Source: Chrysochromulina tobinii
Taxonomy: Eukaryota; Haptophyta; Prymnesiales; Chrysochromulinaceae
Direction: 5' to 3'
Assembly (NCBI GenBank): GCA_001275005.1
Contig: JWZX01002498.1
Location: 1 to 35,330, forward strand
Length of the DNA stretch: 35,330 nt
Notes under the pieces: generated by a model
The model's input: only the letters and a program-made list of their open reading frames with translations
The model's database searches: none
What the model was told of the DNA's origin: nothing
Made by a program: the position numbers and the translations under genes
In this document: positions 34,705 to 35,330 of the stretch, piece by piece
Numbering within the stretch: position 1 is the first letter of the stretch
Layout: every line of letters starts with the position of its first letter

Positions 34705-35330
34705 ATGCGCTCGTCGCGCTCGTCGCGCTCTTCCAGCAGCAGGAGGAGCAGCAGCAGCCACAGGTCACCTCGAGGTTCGAGCCCGGGTTCCTCGAGCTCG
34801 ACGCCCATCAGCTCGCGGCACCAGCCGGACGGCGTCAAAGCGCTGCAGGCGGCGCTGAGTGAGGCCGTCACCATCGCTGTCTTGCTGCGGCCCTCAGAGC
34901 AGGCCGCACACATCAGCGAATGCCTATACGCGCGGCTCAACAACCAGCCACTGCCGAGCGTGAAGCCATCGCGGCTACGATCGGGCACGATGAGCGCTGC
35001 CGACGTGCAAGCGCTCCAGGTTCAGCTCAAGAAGGCGCTGTCGCTCGCACGACGGCATGTCTGCCCGATGCGGTGCGCCGCCGAGTACTTTTGCCGGCAG
35101 GGTCTGCAAGAGTCGTTGGCAGCGCCATCAGCCGCTGCTGCCCTCGCTCCGGCAGCCGCTGCACCGGGGACCACGTCGTCACCAACACCGGTGTCACGCT
35201 TTCTGCGCGCCGCCGCCGCCGCCGCCGCCGCGCCCGCCGCGATGATGCCGGCGGCGCCGGCGGCGGCCGATCTGCAGGATGAGCTCGAGCGTGTGCGCGC
35301 CGAGCTCGAGGCGGCACAGGCGACACTGCA
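34705..35330 (+). CDS. DPY30-like, partial: 5' part of a gene leaving the window
   Basis: From the ATG at 34705 the frame stays open to the last base (208 codons and two bases), so the 3' end is outside. The first 40 residues are Ser/Arg-rich. KALQAALSEAVTIAVLLRPS, followed by a short helix ISECLYARLNN (residues about 52-82), resembles the DPY30/RIIa dimerisation helix pair, which docks proteins onto partners such as AKAP-like or Set1-complex subunits. A Cys-containing helix (HVCPMRCAAEYFCRQ) follows, then a long Ala/Pro tract, then the start of a coiled coil (LQDELERVRAELEAAQATL). The domain match is from memory and weak. A competing frame nearby (IDALVALVALFQQQ) is open but much shorter. 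Confidence 0.5.
   Translation, partial: MRSSRSSRSSSSRRSSSSHRSPRGSSPGSSSSTPISSRHQPDGVKALQAALSEAVTIAVLLRPSEQAAHISECLYARLNNQPLPSVKPSRLRSGTMSAADVQALQVQLKKALSLARRHVCPMRCAAEYFCRQGLQESLAAPSAAAALAPAAAAPGTTSSPTPVSRFLRAAAAAAAAPAAMMPAAPAAADLQDELERVRAELEAAQATL

Noticed and set aside
34770-34790. tRNA T-arm-like GGTTCGAGCCC
   Set aside because: It lies in the open DPY30-like frame, and no D-arm, anticodon stem or acceptor stem can be paired around it.

Overview
The window reads as nuclear DNA of a GC-rich unicellular eukaryote, most likely a haptophyte alga of the Chrysochromulina/Prymnesium/Emiliania type. Seen directly: spliced genes with short spliceosomal introns, eukaryote-only domains (USP with DUSP and ubiquitin-like modules, U2AF-homology RRM, DPY30-like, WD40), closely packed genes on both strands, and low-complexity Ala/Gly/Pro tracts. 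Recalled rather than searched: the ankyrin protein at 3439-4230 and the linked EF-hand pairs resemble haptophyte families. No tRNA, rRNA, CRISPR array, transposase or viral gene was found.

Layout, left to right: a FAM227/FWWh-like gene (+, 763-3071); an ankyrin-repeat protein (-, 3439-4230); a nine-exon EF-hand protein (-, 5151-11116) carrying one apparent frameshift; an exostosin-like glycosyltransferase (+, 11315-12964); a prolyl-4-hydroxylase-like 2OG-Fe(II) oxygenase (+, 13467-14579); a USP48-type deubiquitinase in one exon (-, 14755-18108); a small secreted Cys-rich PAN/Apple-like protein (+, 18305-18898); a SET-domain lysine methyltransferase (-, 19293-21275); a Tat-SF1/Cus2-like splicing factor (-, 21342-23728); a TruA-type tRNA pseudouridine synthase (+, 23883-24929); a U-box / dynamin-GTPase / ARM / WD40 fusion (-, 25689-29466); a PPR-like plus Sfi1-like Trp-rich protein (-, 29893-32475); a scrambled, internally duplicated minus-strand locus (about 32520-34320); and the 5' part of a DPY30-like gene leaving the window (+, 34705 to the end).

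There is no operon logic. Neighbours are unrelated in function, and divergent pairs share intergenic gaps of about 60-200 bp. The strongest unusual signal is in the introns. In at least four unrelated genes the first bases of an intron copy the first bases of the following exon (8 to about 35 nt). Many of these introns are filled with an 11-bp repeat, TGATTGCATGC in the sense direction, and end in CCTCCCTCATCAG. The copied pieces are often tandemly multiplied together with part of the intron. At two places the copied exon starts with GC, and there the intron is GC-AG. This looks like intron gain and growth by tandem duplication across proto-splice sites, or by an introner-like element.
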